Notes: a model not told the origin generated them from the sequence alone. A stretch of DNA of 64,000 nt from Apoda limacodes (GCA_946406115.1 OX291545.1:23927153-23991152); one strand, 5' to 3'; shown: positions 1 through 11,049, counted from the stretch's first letter. A program made the numbers and translations.

Positions 1-243
1 TGTTACTCAATCACGCTTCAACCACTGAATGGATCGGGATGAAACTTGACACACATATAGGCTAGGTCCTGGACATAGTCTATTTTTCACTCTCGGAAAT
101 TCAACAGTTCCCGCGAGAGTAACTATTACCAAATTCCACGAACGAACCATAGCTGCAGCTATAGCTTTCTATAACAAACTTCTTTAGTATAATCAAGCAG
201 TTGCCGTAAGAATCCCAAGCCAATAACCGCTGGCAGAACCTAG
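1..243 (+). mobile_element. Non-autonomous Helitron, 3' part
   Basis: The window opens inside a Helitron-like element. It carries the block 'gaacgaacc..agctgcagctatagct..ttctttagtataat' shared with the copies at 7.1 kb, 23.4 kb and 27.5 kb. It ends in CTAG at 240-243 followed by T, the expected Helitron 3' terminus at an A/T target. The 5' end lies outside the window. No coding capacity is seen. Confidence 0.65.
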
Positions 244-247
244 TAAA

Positions 248-575
248 TAAATAAACTCCCCTAAACACAATTAAAATGGTGGAAATAGAATAAGAGAAAA
301 CTACGCCACAACCAGTTCTAGAGAATTTATATATTAAAAAGTTTTGATTAAAGTTAAAATTTGTAATTTTTTACTTGGCGCGTAGTTTAGCAGCTGTACA
401 GCTTATGCCGACCGCCGATATTAACCGCCCGAGGGTTCTAGGTACCCGCGCCTTGGATTGAGAAAGGTAAAATTAACAAAGAAAAAGCCCATGGGAGTAA
501 TTAAGGTAGCACCTTCTTTGCCTGCACGTATGACACTATTCACGAGTTAGTGTGATGAAAAATAAGTAACTGTGC
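248..575 (+). repeat. rep-G dispersed repeat, uninterrupted copy
   Basis: This stretch matches 8066-8207 plus 8485-8668 in the same order, for example 'aacacaattaaaatggtgg' and 'ggagtaattaaggt'. The second copy is split by a SINE, so this one shows the pre-insertion arrangement. The family is not recognised and has no open frame. Confidence 0.6.
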
Positions 576-687
576 GTGGATAAATCATTCAGTCATAAAG
601 GATAAGTTTTTACATATCTATAGACTAGCTGCGCCTGCGCTAAAGTCGTTTAAAATGTTGCCCATGTATAATCTATCTCCATTCTTC

Positions 688-1156
688 ATAACGACGGGCT
701 GTGACAATTGTCGACGATCCCAAACTCACTTGCGGTATCGAGCCCTTAAGTCTGAGGAGAGACTTTGTCTCCTTGTGTGTGTTCTACTTTACCGCTTGTA
801 CAATGGGTTGTGTTCTGAGGAATTGTTCGAAATGATGTCCACGGCTACTTTCTACCATCGCACCGCTCGGCAGCGGCAGGGAATTCATTCTCACACTTTA
901 GAGCCTAAATGGTCGCGTACAGTGCGTTTCAGAGAAACTTCCTCCCGCGAACGCTTGGGTTGCGGAATGAGCTCCCTGCCAAGGTTTTCTGCAAGGACTA
1001 CAGTATGGGGTTTTTCAAGAAAGAAGTTATTAGATTTCTGAAGGGTCGGCAACGCACGAGTTATGCCCCTGGTGTTTCAAGCATCCATAGGCTACGGTGA
1101 CCGCTTACCATCAGGCGGACCGTAGGCTTGTTTACCACCTAAGTGGTATAAAAAAA
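688..1156 (+). mobile_element. LINE-A, 5'-truncated 3' end copy
   Basis: This is the last ~400 bp of the LINE-A reading frame plus its 3' tail. It begins at the equivalent of intact-copy position ~35776 and runs through the C-terminal coding region. The segment between 'GFLKGRQR' and the tail is shared with every other copy. Frameshifts split the frame near 900. The tail (GGCGGACCGTAGGCTTG, then TGGTATAAAAAAA) ends at 1156. It is a dead-on-arrival retrocopy. Confidence 0.85.
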
Positions 1157-1515
1157 CGGGTTGCACTCCGGGAGTGCCGGCAGAAGTGAAAACATACTCG
1201 CTATTTACTTCCCATCACTTCTTATCCATATTTATTTATTAAAAATAATAACTTTTGTTTATTTACTTTTTTGACGTTGTATATTTGACAGCTCAATCTG
1301 TCATAGAATTAAAATCCCATATCCAACCTCCCTGTACTACTCATAATCGCCATATACTAAAAATAAAAACTAACCTAATGTAAATAAAGGTCACGTGTCC
1401 TAACGCGAGTGACATCTTACGAATTTTCGATCAGGATACGTGACCTGACGCGAGTTTACCATTTTTTACCCATACCAAAAAAAGTGCACAACGCCGCTAA
1501 AGAAGTTTTCACTTC
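1157..1515 (-). repeat. rep-E dispersed repeat
   Basis: The segment is the reverse complement of 43411-43746 over essentially its whole length. One end holds the palindrome CACTCCGGGAGTG next to an A- or T-run, the other reads GAAGTGAAAACTTCTTTAGC on the minus strand. It abuts the LINE-A poly-A. The family is not recognised and shows no coding capacity. Strand is set relative to the 43.4 kb copy. Confidence 0.7.
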
Positions 1516-2690
1516 AAAAAAATTATATCCAAATTAATCCAGCTGTTGTTACGTGAGGGAAATAACAAACATAAACTTTTTTATTTATACTGTACCTAAT
1601 ATCATTATTTTTATCACATCCGTCGCGTCGTTTGAAAACACTTAAAACTAAGTTTCGTAAACAAAAAAAAGGTAAATATATCCAACGAATCAAAGAGAAA
1701 CACTGGTCTGAAAAATAAACTATTAATTTATTTCATTTATTTCAATGAAAATTTTAGTGAGTTGAGATGTAGCTATACTACTCCATCACCGTCCTGACCA
1801 CGGACGTAGGATATTTGCGCTATCCTATATCTATGGTCCTGACTACAGATCAATTATTTTATTTTAGTTTATTTTATTTTGATCTTTATTTTTACACCTG
1901 ATTAATATTTTTACTATTTTTCTAATGTGTACAATTTTTAATTCCAATTTATGTGTACGTAATAACCTGAAAGAAACCTCAAATAAATGATTTATTATTA
2001 TTATTTACTTACGCTCAGTTACATACCGCGACATCCTTGTTTTTACTCAATTTTTCTGTCACGTACTACTAACCTCTTAACGAACTGACCACAAGCCTAC
2101 AAGATTAATGGGCGGCCGCCCGCGCCGCGGTGTCTTTATAGTCATTATTTTTTGCTAATTTGCCACAGTGCGCAATAACGTCGATGTAAGTCCGGCGGGT
2201 TGGAGATTGATGCACGGTACACACGTACCGGTAATTGCATCTCTGTGCAACGCATCTGGGTACTGGGGATCATTACGCTTTGCGATTATTTTTGTTTTGT
2301 TTCTTATTTAGTGCGATGAAATTGTTAATTTTGCAAGATTTTATATTTATGTGAGTACCAATGTAATGTACCTACGTATCTTTTCGATTCGATTTCCGCA
2401 CAAGATGTTTGTCTTGAAACTGGGTGTTTTCTATGTATAATATGTATATATTTACAAAAAAGTGTGTATATGCATGGAGAAAAAATTATATTTTAGTTGA
2501 CTAGAATATTGTGAATCTTTCTAGAATAATTTGTATTATATGTGGCAACTAGACGATTTATGAATGATACGAGAAAAATCTAGTATTCAATGACATGAAA
2601 GTTATGGTATACTGAAAAAAAATATTTTACTGTGTACAGTGAACGTGTGGAGATTCACAGAAAATTCTGGGGATTTTCAAAAGGATAACA
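1516..2690. other. AT-rich stretch, mostly unassigned
   Basis: No gene is visible. A (TTA)5 run at 1992-2006, preceded by 'aaataaatgattta', resembles the microsatellite tail of a LINE. A short GC-rich patch lies at 2110-2280. I see no open frame worth calling. Confidence 0.5.
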
Positions 2691-2759
2691 GTGGCTAGAA
2701 AAGAAAAATTTGCATAGATTACTAGAATTAGGTAATTTAATGTATACCTACTTGATGAC

Positions 2760-2965
2760 TAGTTTTCTAGTATCAAGAACCAGATTTTTTATGTCCTGCA
2801 CCTACTGAATTGTTAGGTTTACAGAAATCACCCTTATATGCCTAGAATTTTTTAGTAACAAAAACCAGAATTTTTTGTCCTGTACCTACCGAATTGTTAG
2901 GCTAACAGAAAATATTTTTTATGGCTACAATTTTCTGATAACAACAACCACATTTTTTTGTACAA
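2760..2965. repeat. Tandem repeat, ~84-bp unit
   Basis: Two and a half diverged units share the block 'gtcctg(c/t)acctac(t/c)gaattgttagg' followed by 'acagaaa'. The units start near 2760, 2843 and 2928. Confidence 0.65.
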
Positions 2966-2972
2966 ATAAAAG

Positions 2973-3265
2973 TGATTGTAATGAAATTTTAGAAAGTAGT
3001 TATGCATACGCCGGTGAATGTTTCTGAGTAATAAAAAAGGGTCAAGTGCGAGTCAGACAGGGTCGAGTGCAAGTGGGACTCGCGCAATAAGGGTAAACCG
3101 ATTGTAATAAATTTTTGGTAAGTTATTTTGCACACGCCGGGGAATATTTCTGAGAAAGAAAAAAAAATGGTCAAGTGCAAGTCAGACTCGCGCAATAAGT
3201 GTAAACCGATTACAATAAAATTTTGGTAAGTCGTAATGCACACGCCGGGAAAGGTTTCTGAATTA
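2973..3265. repeat. Tandem repeat, ~108-bp unit
   Basis: Three units share 'acgccgg(t/g)gaa(t/a)(g/a)tttctga' and 'gtcaagtgcaagtcagactcg', with spacings near 108-125 bp. Each full unit contains the GAGTC..GACTC palindrome also found at the ends of rep-A, rep-B and rep-D. The minus-strand 126-residue open frame here is only a product of the repetition. Confidence 0.75.
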
Positions 3266-3299
3266 TTACAACCCTTTTCTAATAGGTTAGTGTGGCAGT

Positions 3300-3339
3300 T
3301 GTTTAAAAACAAAGAAACAACGCTCGCCGGGTCAGCTAG
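3300..3339 (+). mobile_element. Possible Helitron 3' terminus
   Basis: The sequence 'cgctcgccgggtcagctag' followed by T resembles a Helitron 3' end (GC-rich stretch, then CTAG|T). No matching 5' end was found, so the upstream limit is not known; the tandem arrays before it may be part of the element. Confidence 0.35.
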
Positions 3340-4010
3340 TATTGTATAAAAAGCTTTAATTGTTTTCATAAATAAAATATCGTAAATACAATTTGTAAAA
3401 AATATGTGTTGTACTGTTTACGATTGTTCTAGTTATTTGAATCTCACATTATGTTATTCTAAAACAACGAAGATTTTTAAAAGTACAAATAACATTAGTA
3501 AAACTTACAATACAAATTTTTCGTACAAAAGGTGACTAATATGTTTAACAAGTATTCTGGTAATATTTAAAATAGAATTATTGTATTGGATACGAAGGTT
3601 TGATGGTTTTCATAAATATAAAAATCTCGCAGAGACAATTTGTCGATTGTATCTGTTAAAAATATGTCTATTACAGTATACGATTATTCTAGTAATTTGA
3701 ATCGTCCAATATGTCATTCTAAAAAAACGCAGATTTTTTACAGTACAAACAACTTTTGTAAAGTTTACACTAGGAATTTTATCGTACAAAAGGTTAAATA
3801 GTACGTTTAACAAGTATTCTTGTATTATTTGCCTTAGAATTCTTGTATTGAATAAAAAACTTTGATTGTTTTCATAAATAAAAATTTCGTAAATACAATT
3901 TTGTCGATTGTGCTGTCAAATATATGTCTAGTATACGATTATTTTAGTAAAGTTAGTAAAGAAATAAAGTTTCATACAAAAATAGTCATATTTTACTCTT
4001 TACATATGAA
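3340..4010. repeat. Tandem repeat, ~250-bp unit, three units
   Basis: Units begin at 'gttttcataaata' near 3362, 3606 and 3868. They share 'caatttgtcgattgt', 'tacgatt(a/g)tt(c/t)tagt' and 'gtacaaaaggt..gtttaacaagtattct'. The third unit has lost its second half. The length is satellite-like and the array begins directly after the CTAG at 3339. Confidence 0.8.
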
Positions 4011-4760
4011 CTAATAATATCTAAATATTTATCATGTAATATGCAACAGAACTATTTTACTTGATTTTTCTAGTGTTTTCAGTAACACGAATATTTGATA
4101 TCAAAATAGGTTCTCATAAACATCACAAAAACCTGTACTTGTAACTAGATTAATATTTACAAGTCGTTTTAGTAGTTTAATACAAATATTTTTTCTCCGT
4201 GCTTATTTGAATCCGTTGTCTGGTATCCGTCAGCCAGCACAAGCTTTGCTTGGTTAATTATTTATTATTGGGATTGTTTTAAGCATTGTTTCAAAGTTTT
4301 ATAGTTATTGTAAATAAAAAGTGCCAGAGAACATCAAAGCTAATATGACCGCTTCCCCCCCATTTTATTTCCACGTGTGAAATTTAAGTTTGTGCTTACG
4401 AGTAGGTATATCATATAGTTTAGTGGATCTCTAATTTTTTTAGTACTATCGTAAAAATTTGAACATGCGAAATGTTTTGGACAACTTGGGGCAACTAACC
4501 GCCTTTTCAACTAGGCTGTCGGTGCTCATTCACCCCTAGTGCCAATGTGTGCAATGTAGGTATTGTCCATTCGACCAATATTTTTCATGTAGCCCTATCT
4601 ACTAAAATTTAGTTATGACTTTTCATACAAGCTCAAATGTAAGTACGTACTTATAGATTTATTTTAAGGATATTTTTGGCCTTAAATCAAAACTGTGTAA
4701 CATAAAAAATAATTAGAAAATATTTTTGATACGTGTAAACGATAACCGTTCATATGACCC
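4011..4760. other. Unassigned AT-rich sequence
   Basis: No gene or repeat matched within the window is seen here. Base composition is like the background. Confidence 0.5.
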
Positions 4761-4761
4761 T

Positions 4762-4960
4762 GTTACCTTTTCATCAGCCTCATACGTCCCTACTGTTGGG
4801 GCACGGCCTAGCCTCACCGAGAGTGATTTAGGTCTTTTTAATTTCTCTGACCGTATGCAGTTTTCATTCACCGAAAAGCCAGTGGTGTGAATAATCAATG
4901 TACAAATCGAAACCTCTGGGTCACCACCGATCTTTTCGTTTAGGCATATTTGCGCTAGTA
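4762..4960 (-). mobile_element. tRNA-derived SINE, degraded
   Basis: The sequence matches, in reverse complement, the distal part of the SINE at 50126-50440 ('aggccgtgcc..acagt', 'ccagtggtgtgaataa', 'ggtggt'). The tRNA-like B box is too damaged to read. It is the third member of the family in the window. Confidence 0.6.
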
Positions 4961-5955
4961 GCATAGCCTACAATTACATTCAAGCGCAAACAACGAGATG
5001 GTTGCAGGATGCAGCGCCTCCTTCGTAAAACTTGTCTAAGAACTTAATCTGTAAATTTTAATAATACCATTTAAATGCGCAAAACCGCAACAAAATTAGT
5101 TTTCGTGTGTATACACTCTCATACTCATACAAAAAACAACCTCTAGCCCCAATCTTACAGGATATCCTTATTATGTAAGCCTTCATTCTGTTCCGTCCGT
5201 CGAGTCGTAGTCGGGTGCGTAAAAAAATCTAAGTTATGCCAAGTTCCGTCCTTATACTTAAGGTCACATTTTCAGACCATTGTTAAACAAAAATAGTTAT
5301 CAATTAACAAAGTTAACTCAGTATATTACTCTCAACGACCTGAAGCCTCGGCCAAGGCCCTTACCCCAGCGTACGCAGTAACCCTACACCTCTTGTACTC
5401 CATCCTCAGCGACCACTAATTTGCACAGGGCTGTCTCTTTGTGTAGCCTTGGTAAAATATATTACAGAATAATAATAGGTCTGCTATTAATACTTCATTG
5501 AACCCGGTTGTAAAGTTGCCTACACAATGTTTATGATTTGAAGAGCGAAGTGAGCATAGATCAATTTGTCAGTTAAGCATGGGCTTTCTAATGGATATTG
5601 AGTTACGTTTAACGGCATAATAAATTCAAATTAATAAAGATTTGATTAATTTTGCAACTTAATAAAATACCCTTTTTTTGGAAATGGTAAGAAACAGGTT
5701 ACCTATAGGAATAGAAAATTCTGAACAATATCGAAATAAAAATTACTTAGTTAAGTCCTATTGTTTTGTAGGAACTTTCTGGCAAATTGCATCATCCATA
5801 GCCTTGCCTAACTAACGGTATATCGCCGCTTTCTCCAAACGGATGCCTCCCAACAAAAGGGTCCCGTTTCTAAAATATCAATTCCCGTTATTTCGACCGT
5901 GGGACCTCGCCGTAAGCTAATGCAATTGCCGTCATAAAAGTCCGCATGGAACACT
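4961..5955. other. Unassigned sequence
   Basis: No open frame or repeat is recognised in this ~1 kb. It is less repetitive than its surroundings and leads into the promoter-like patch at 5.96 kb, so single-copy DNA is possible. Confidence 0.4.
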
Positions 5956-5959
5956 GCGC

Positions 5960-6090
5960 GCCAAAACCCTGTGACGTCACTCTAGCACGTGGTGCTTCAT
6001 TCAAAATACGCACCGAACACTTCTGACCAATAACAATGGTCATTCTCTCTCCCTCCGCAGATTCGACCAATAGCCATTCAACCTGGCAAC
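5960..6090. promoter_or_regulatory. Promoter-like motif cluster (CRE, E-box, two CCAAT)
   Basis: A locally GC-rich patch holds a full CRE palindrome GTGACGTCAC (5971-5980), an E-box CACGTG (5986-5991) and two CCAAT pentamers exactly 40 bp apart (6027-6031, 6067-6071). These are sites known to bind CREB/ATF, bHLH and NF-Y factors. No linked coding exon is identified. The density of intact sites is what makes it notable; function is inference. Confidence 0.4.
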
Positions 6091-6159
6091 GTGTCTCCAT
6101 GACTACAGCACCGCCTCCTTACGCAGTTACTTAAGAAGTGGAAACTAAGGGATCAAGTG

Positions 6160-6241
6160 AGTTACCATAAGTTACCGCCAGTCATCGACAGTTATCACAA
6201 GTTATCGCAACTTACCTACAGTTATCACAGAGACACCGGTA
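6160..6241. repeat. 10-bp phased mini-repeat (AGTTAYCRCA)
   Basis: Seven consecutive 10-bp units run from 6160 to 6229, for example agttaccata, agttaccgcc, agttatcaca and agttatcgca. Three units contain TTATC, the complement of the GATA-factor core GATAA. A further related unit begins at 6241. The array lies ~70 bp from the CCAAT/CRE cluster. Confidence 0.7.
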
Positions 6242-6479
6242 GTTACTGCGCGATACCAATTTGCATTGTGTCCAGCATCTCGCGACCGCGCCCGCTCTAA
6301 CAGTACGATTTAGACCCGACCTAACGTTTCCATTTCAGGCCGTTAGCGATACCTAAGCTGTGTGACATTCTGTACAATAAATGGAGTCAACAACTTGAAC
6401 ATTTTATTTATTATTACGTCACCTCAACGGAGTCAGGAAACCCGTGTTCCCAAAGTTTCAATTATTATTCAATTAGTAT

Positions 6480-7255
6480 TCAATTATTACTTTATCACGC
6501 TTCAACCACTGTTTGGATTGGAAACCGCTGAACTGATTCAGATGAAATTTGGTATGGATTCTTTGAGTACCAAAAACATTTTCATGTAAAATGTTGCCAA
6601 GACAAGACCATGTGGCTCGCACTGTCAAAAAGTTATTAGATTTCATGTAGAGCCAAGCTTGTAACTCTGCACGCCCTAACTCTACAAGCTGTAACTTCAC
6701 AAATTCTACACCTTAGTCAAAGGTTAGTATAGTAATATTATTCGTATAATATAATTCATCCCCTAATTTAAGGGGTTGAGGGATATTTTTTTTAAACCTG
6801 AAACTCCTATTTTCAAATTTATAATAAGAAGTCTGTGTATTCGTATATTTTTTACATCTCTAGCATGAAATTAAGTTTGTATGGGATAAGCCATAAGCCT
6901 AATTCAAAGGGTTAGGGGTGATTTACTCAAGATCCTCTAATATGTATTTTATTATTTATGAAAAGGAGTCCCTACATAAATTTTCAGACCTCTAGCATCA
7001 ACATTTGCGGAAGTCTAATACAAACTTCCATCCCCTAGTTAAAGGGGTTGGAGGGTAAAAGTTCCAAATTTTAGCATTTTTTTGAAGATACGGAGAAGGA
7101 CAAGGGTACTTTTTAACCCGGAAAATTTAAAAGTTCCCGCGGGAGTAACTATAACTGAATTCCACGAACGAACTGTAGTGGCAGCTATAGCTTGCTTTAA
7201 CAAACTTCTTTAGTATAATTAAGGAGTTGGCTTAAGAGTCCGCCAATAGACGAAT
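6480..7255 (+). mobile_element. Non-autonomous Helitron-like element
   Basis: It opens with 'tcacgcttcaaccactg', the block following the 5' end in other Helitrons here. It has an interior shared with 17085-17570 (inverted) and 17955-18115, then 'aaaagttcccgcgggagtaactata' and 'cttctttagtataattaaggagtt' as in the short elements. The termini are eroded. The short open frames in it are not coding. Confidence 0.55.
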
Positions 7256-7266
7256 ATAGGGACGAG

Positions 7267-7478
7267 AATAGGTATAATATAAATGCGAAAGTAACTGTGC
7301 TTGTCTGTCTGTTACCTTTTCACGCTTAAACCGCTATACCGATTAAGATGAAATTTGACATGGACATAGCCTTCCTGAAAACGTGTGAGTCTGTTTTTTT
7401 CTATAATTGAGGAATTGCTGTTGAAATCCTACACCGATAACCGAATGTAGGGCAGGTGGAACCGTGGGCAAAAGCTAG
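7267..7478 (+). mobile_element. Short non-autonomous Helitron
   Basis: The body 'aaatgcgaaagtaactgtg..cacgcttaaaccgct..gatgaaattt' is shared with 31739-31967. It ends in GGGCAAAAGCTAG at 7478 followed by T. The 5' end is slightly altered. Length is about 210 bp with no coding capacity. Confidence 0.75.
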
Positions 7479-7554
7479 TACTTAATAGTATGTTGAAAAA
7501 GTGAGCAGTCTCTCAATTTTATTGTTATTAAAAGAGCACTAAGTATAGACAGAG

Positions 7555-7820
7555 ACTTAGATTATAGAGATTCTGCGAGGGGGTTCCGCGGGGGTTGCGG
7601 AAGAATGCAAAAGTGCGGCTGTGGTCCCCGGACATGGCGACAGGTTGACACCCCTGGGCTTAAGACGGTAATAGTCTGGTATATCATTCGCGCTGGGACC
7701 ACGACGCGCAGGTATCTATGAGGATTTCCCAGAAACAAAAAATGAGTCAGATAGGTCGACGGATAGGACAACTGTCAAGTAACGCACGACGTTCTTCACA
7801 ATGCATGTGTCGTGACGTTA
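7555..7820. other. GC-rich patch, unassigned
   Basis: About 260 bp is clearly GC-richer than the flanks. A 69-codon minus-strand open frame crosses it but shows no recognisable domain. It does not match another part of the window. It could be single-copy DNA, an unrecognised exon or an old retroposon. Confidence 0.35.
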
Positions 7821-8065
7821 CAGCCTTTCTTTCCCCGTACCTTTAGACTCGTATTTTTTTATATTTTTCACTCCAAAAATATAAGTACAACCATAAAGAA
7901 TAGTACATTAGGTATTTAGGGTGGTAAGAGAAAGATTACAAACGAGAAGCTATTTAAAAGCCTAAGGCTTCCGGATTAATGTTTTTATGACTCGAGTTTG
8001 TGATTTCTGTACTACCCTTGTAACACACAATGTTTTTTATCACATTAAAAACTAAAAAAGTATAA

Positions 8066-8207
8066 GGTAAATAAATAAATAAACTTACCAAAACACAATT
8101 GAAATGGCGGAAATAGTAGTAGAGAAAACGATACCAACACCAGATGGCGATTTAAAGAAATTATGAAGTTTTGGCTAAAGTTAAAACTTGTAATTTCTCG
8201 CTTGTAG
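8066..8207 (+). repeat. rep-G, left half of interrupted copy
   Basis: It matches 248-~380 ('aacacaattgaaatggcgg', 'gttaaaacttgtaattt'). Homology breaks at the SINE and resumes at 8485. Confidence 0.6.
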
Positions 8208-8484
8208 TCTGCGCGGGCCCAGTGCGGATTGTGGACTTCACATACGTCATTTTTTTTTTTGGCGTATGCAGGTTTCCTCACGATGTTTTCCTTCACCGAA
8301 AATCCAGTGGTGTGAATAAATAAATCAAGGTACTTGAGAAATTAAGAAAAGACTCATTGGTACACGCCGACACCGGGGTTCGAACCTCCGCCACTTGGGA
8401 CGTGAAGTGAAATTTAAACCCCTCGGCCACCACCGAATTTTAAATCCCTCGGCCACCACCGAATATACTTACATACTCGATAGA
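8208..8484 (-). mobile_element. tRNA-derived SINE with duplicated 5' box
   Basis: On the minus strand it carries a perfect Pol III B box (GGTTCGAACCCC) and an A-box-like TGGCCGAGGGG, followed by a body matching 50126-50440. The first ~26 bp, including the A-box region, is present twice in direct order (near 8413-8437 and 8440-8464). The 3' part is missing. It sits inside rep-G. Confidence 0.75.
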
Positions 8485-8668
8485 ATTGGCGCGTTTTGCC
8501 GACTCTGAGTTCTATGAACGCGCGGTTTTCTCCGAGAAAAGTGAAAATTACAAAGAAAAAGCTCGTAAAAGTAAAAAAAAAGGAGTAATTAAGGTCTTAA
8601 TTTAGGGTCAACAGCTTTGCCTGCACATAATGACACTGTTTACGTGTGAGTGTAATGAAAATTATTAC
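8485..8668 (+). repeat. rep-G, right half of interrupted copy
   Basis: It resumes the match to 248-575 ('ttacaaagaaaaagc', 'ggagtaattaaggt', 'cctgcac..tgacact'). Confidence 0.55.
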
Positions 8669-8689
8669 TTATCCTTATTTGAGAACCCT

Positions 8690-9020
8690 ATCTTGCTTGA
8701 CTCTGAAGAAGTGTCACTTGTATCATAAATAAGGTAAACGGGTTCGTTAGCGTGAGACTGTGAGTAGCTGATAGCGTGCAGATAGCGAACGTGTGACAAT
8801 AGCCAGTTTGAGTGGCAACCCTGAATAGGGTTAAGCGTAAACAGGCGGAACCGCACACCGCACAAGGCTTCGTTGTTGCGGTGCCGAGAGTTGCCGATAA
8901 ATCGAATTTCTCCGACGACAGGGCCGTTGTCCAAGATGTACATTCGCGATTGTTGGTTTTATACTAAAGTAGGTGTTGAGGAATTTTGTGCTGCCATTCC
9001 TTTGCGGTAACAATACATTC
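8690..9020. other. Mixed-composition stretch, unassigned
   Basis: Near-even base composition and two overlapping minus-strand open frames (92 and 60 codons) are visible. Neither shows a recognisable motif, and no second copy occurs in the window. Confidence 0.3.
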
Positions 9021-9189
9021 AGGTTACGTCAAGTTAAAGACGATTTATTACTGGATATCATTGTAATTTGAGACTAAATACATGTTAATAATTCGCCGTA
9101 TAATTATTTTTCTGAAAACCAAACGTATCATTATAACGTAAATGTTGGAGATATGTATCATCCAGCTAGAGTTAATCTTCACCTTTTTA

Positions 9190-9459
9190 GGGTTCCGTAC
9201 CTGAAAGGTAATTAGGAACCCTATTACTAAGGCTTCGCTGTCCGTCCGTCCGTCCGTCTGTCACCAGGCTGGTTATGGTTAGATAGTTGTAATTTTCACA
9301 GAAGATGTATTTCTGTCGCAGAAATACAGATGCAGAAGATATATATAAAAAACAGAAAAAAAAATTTAAGGGGGCTCCCATACAACATACGTGGTTTTTG
9401 TTGCTAATAGTACGAAACCCTTCGTGCGCGAGTCCGACTCGCACTTGGCCGATTTTTTT
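9190..9459 (+). repeat. rep-A element
   Basis: It begins GGGTTCCGTACC and holds a (GTCC)n run, then 'caccaggctg', 'gggggctcccatacaac', and ends with GCGAGTCCGACTCGC followed by ACTTGGCCGATTTTT. It is complete at ~270 bp with no coding capacity. This design is common in Lepidoptera in my memory. Confidence 0.8.
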
Positions 9460-9514
9460 ACGTAGGATTCATGGAAATTTATGAAAGACCTTTAACTTTT
9501 TTTATATCGGTAAG

Positions 9515-10125
9515 CGGTCATCGCAGCCTATGGACGCTTGCAACACCTAGAGCATCACTCGCGCGTTGCCGACTCATTAAAAATCTTAGCAAAAAACTTA
9601 ATCCACAACCCAAGTGTTCGCGGGAAGAAGTCTCTCTGAAACGAACTGTACGCGACCATTAAGGTTCTAAAGTGTGAAAATGAATTTCCTGCCGATGGCG
9701 AGCGGTGCTATGGGATGGTAGAAAGTAGCCGTGGGCATCATTTCGAACAATTCCTCAGAACACATCCCATTGTACAAGCGGTAGAACATACACAGGGAGG
9801 CAAAGTCTCTCCACAGACTTAAGGGTTCGATACGGCTAGTGAGTTTGGGAACGTCGACAATTCTCTCAGCCCATCGCTGAACTGAGTCAAAAGGGCCAAG
9901 CTGGTAGTTAGGTGCATCCACCCAGAGATGGTAGCAGTACTCCATATGGGGCCGGACTTGCGACTTGTCAAGCAGCAAACTTTGCTCCGAGGTAAAGTCC
10001 TGGTTCGCTCTGTTAAGTACACCAAGTTTTTTGGACGCCAGCTTCACAACTTCAAATGATCACGGAACTGAACATTGCTGGATCCCAATGCTCTTGGAGA
10101 TGGTAAGGGGGTATTGGAATTGGTG
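9515..10125 (-). mobile_element. LINE-A, 5'-truncated copy on minus strand
   Basis: The C-terminal part of the LINE-A frame reads on the minus strand from ~10125 to ~9540. A 126-codon open section (10047-9667) matches the intact protein from about residue 805, including 'CYHLWVDAPNYQLGPF' and 'FYRLYNGMCSEELFEMM'. Part of the region before the end is rearranged and the tail is cut short. Nonfunctional. Confidence 0.85.
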
Positions 10126-10830
10126 AATCTGTGAAACTCTAATACAAAAGCCTGTGTATTTTATGAGAATCGATAGTAAAATAAATGAATAAGGCAGTGA
10201 GAGACCCGCATGCATGACGAAACTTGGTGACAAAAACAATGCATTCAATTTTCCCCTATTTGGTATGTAGCAAATAATAAACTTTTAGTTTACTCCCACT
10301 GATTTTATTTATTTTTTGGCACCCAATACCAGCAGTGACTTTGGAGCTTATTAAAAAACAGTCTCGCACCAGACTCGAGGATTCGAAACCAAAATGTACG
10401 TATGCCAGTAGGCATTACCTCTCGGTACCTGTAAAAGTATTTCTTTCTACATTTTATTTCCGAATTCGCATGTGTGGCGTACTCGAGACTTTCCGCAATA
10501 GGTAAGCTTTGTTAACAGTTTTTAAATACACCTTTTCTTTAAAATCACCAAACCTCTGTATTCAAAGAAACACAGATATTTATAGACATTCTCAAATAAA
10601 TGTACCTACGAGAAGGTCCAAATGATAATATCCCTTTGGGGTTAAGTAAATTGAAACTTGAACTTGAAATAGAAACTTGAAAATTGAATTCATAAGATTT
10701 TTACGTTAGCTCAATTATTTTTCTCTAAAACTGGCATGAATATTGATTTCCCACAAAAAATACTCAAGCATTTAATTATCTAAAAAAAAAATTGTTGGTC
10801 ATCCGGCAGATGTGAAGCATTATCGACTAC
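10126..10830. other. Unassigned; possible tRNA-like SINE remnant
   Basis: Mostly featureless. Near 10375-10400 the minus strand reads GGTTTCGAATCC, close to a Pol III B box, so an old tRNA-derived SINE on the minus strand around 10325-10450 is possible. Confidence 0.3.
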
Positions 10831-11049
10831 CTACCTATACTATAGTTTGATGGATACACACAGTATACAGCCCATACAGAGAAGCAATGGAGTATACGGA
10901 AAGGAGTCGAGAGAGGCGGCGTAGAAAGGGCGTGACGGCATGAGAGACCGTCATGTCATTTGCTGTCAAGGCATACGGTTCGATTTTATTGCCAAAGCGC
11001 GCAAATAGATGTTTCACAACAAAAATAAATTTTATACGGTTAAGGTTTT

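Noticed and set aside
2989..3369. 126-codon minus-strand frame as a repetitive-domain protein
   Set aside because: It is produced by the ~108-bp tandem DNA repeat and breaks off within the array; no domain is recognisable.
2973..4010. Tandem arrays as a CRISPR array
   Set aside because: Units are long, diverged and adjacent with no unique spacers, and the DNA is eukaryotic.
5888..6100. 70-codon minus-strand frame in the GC-rich patch
   Set aside because: It has no domain or splice context; the DNA-level motifs are the better-supported reading.
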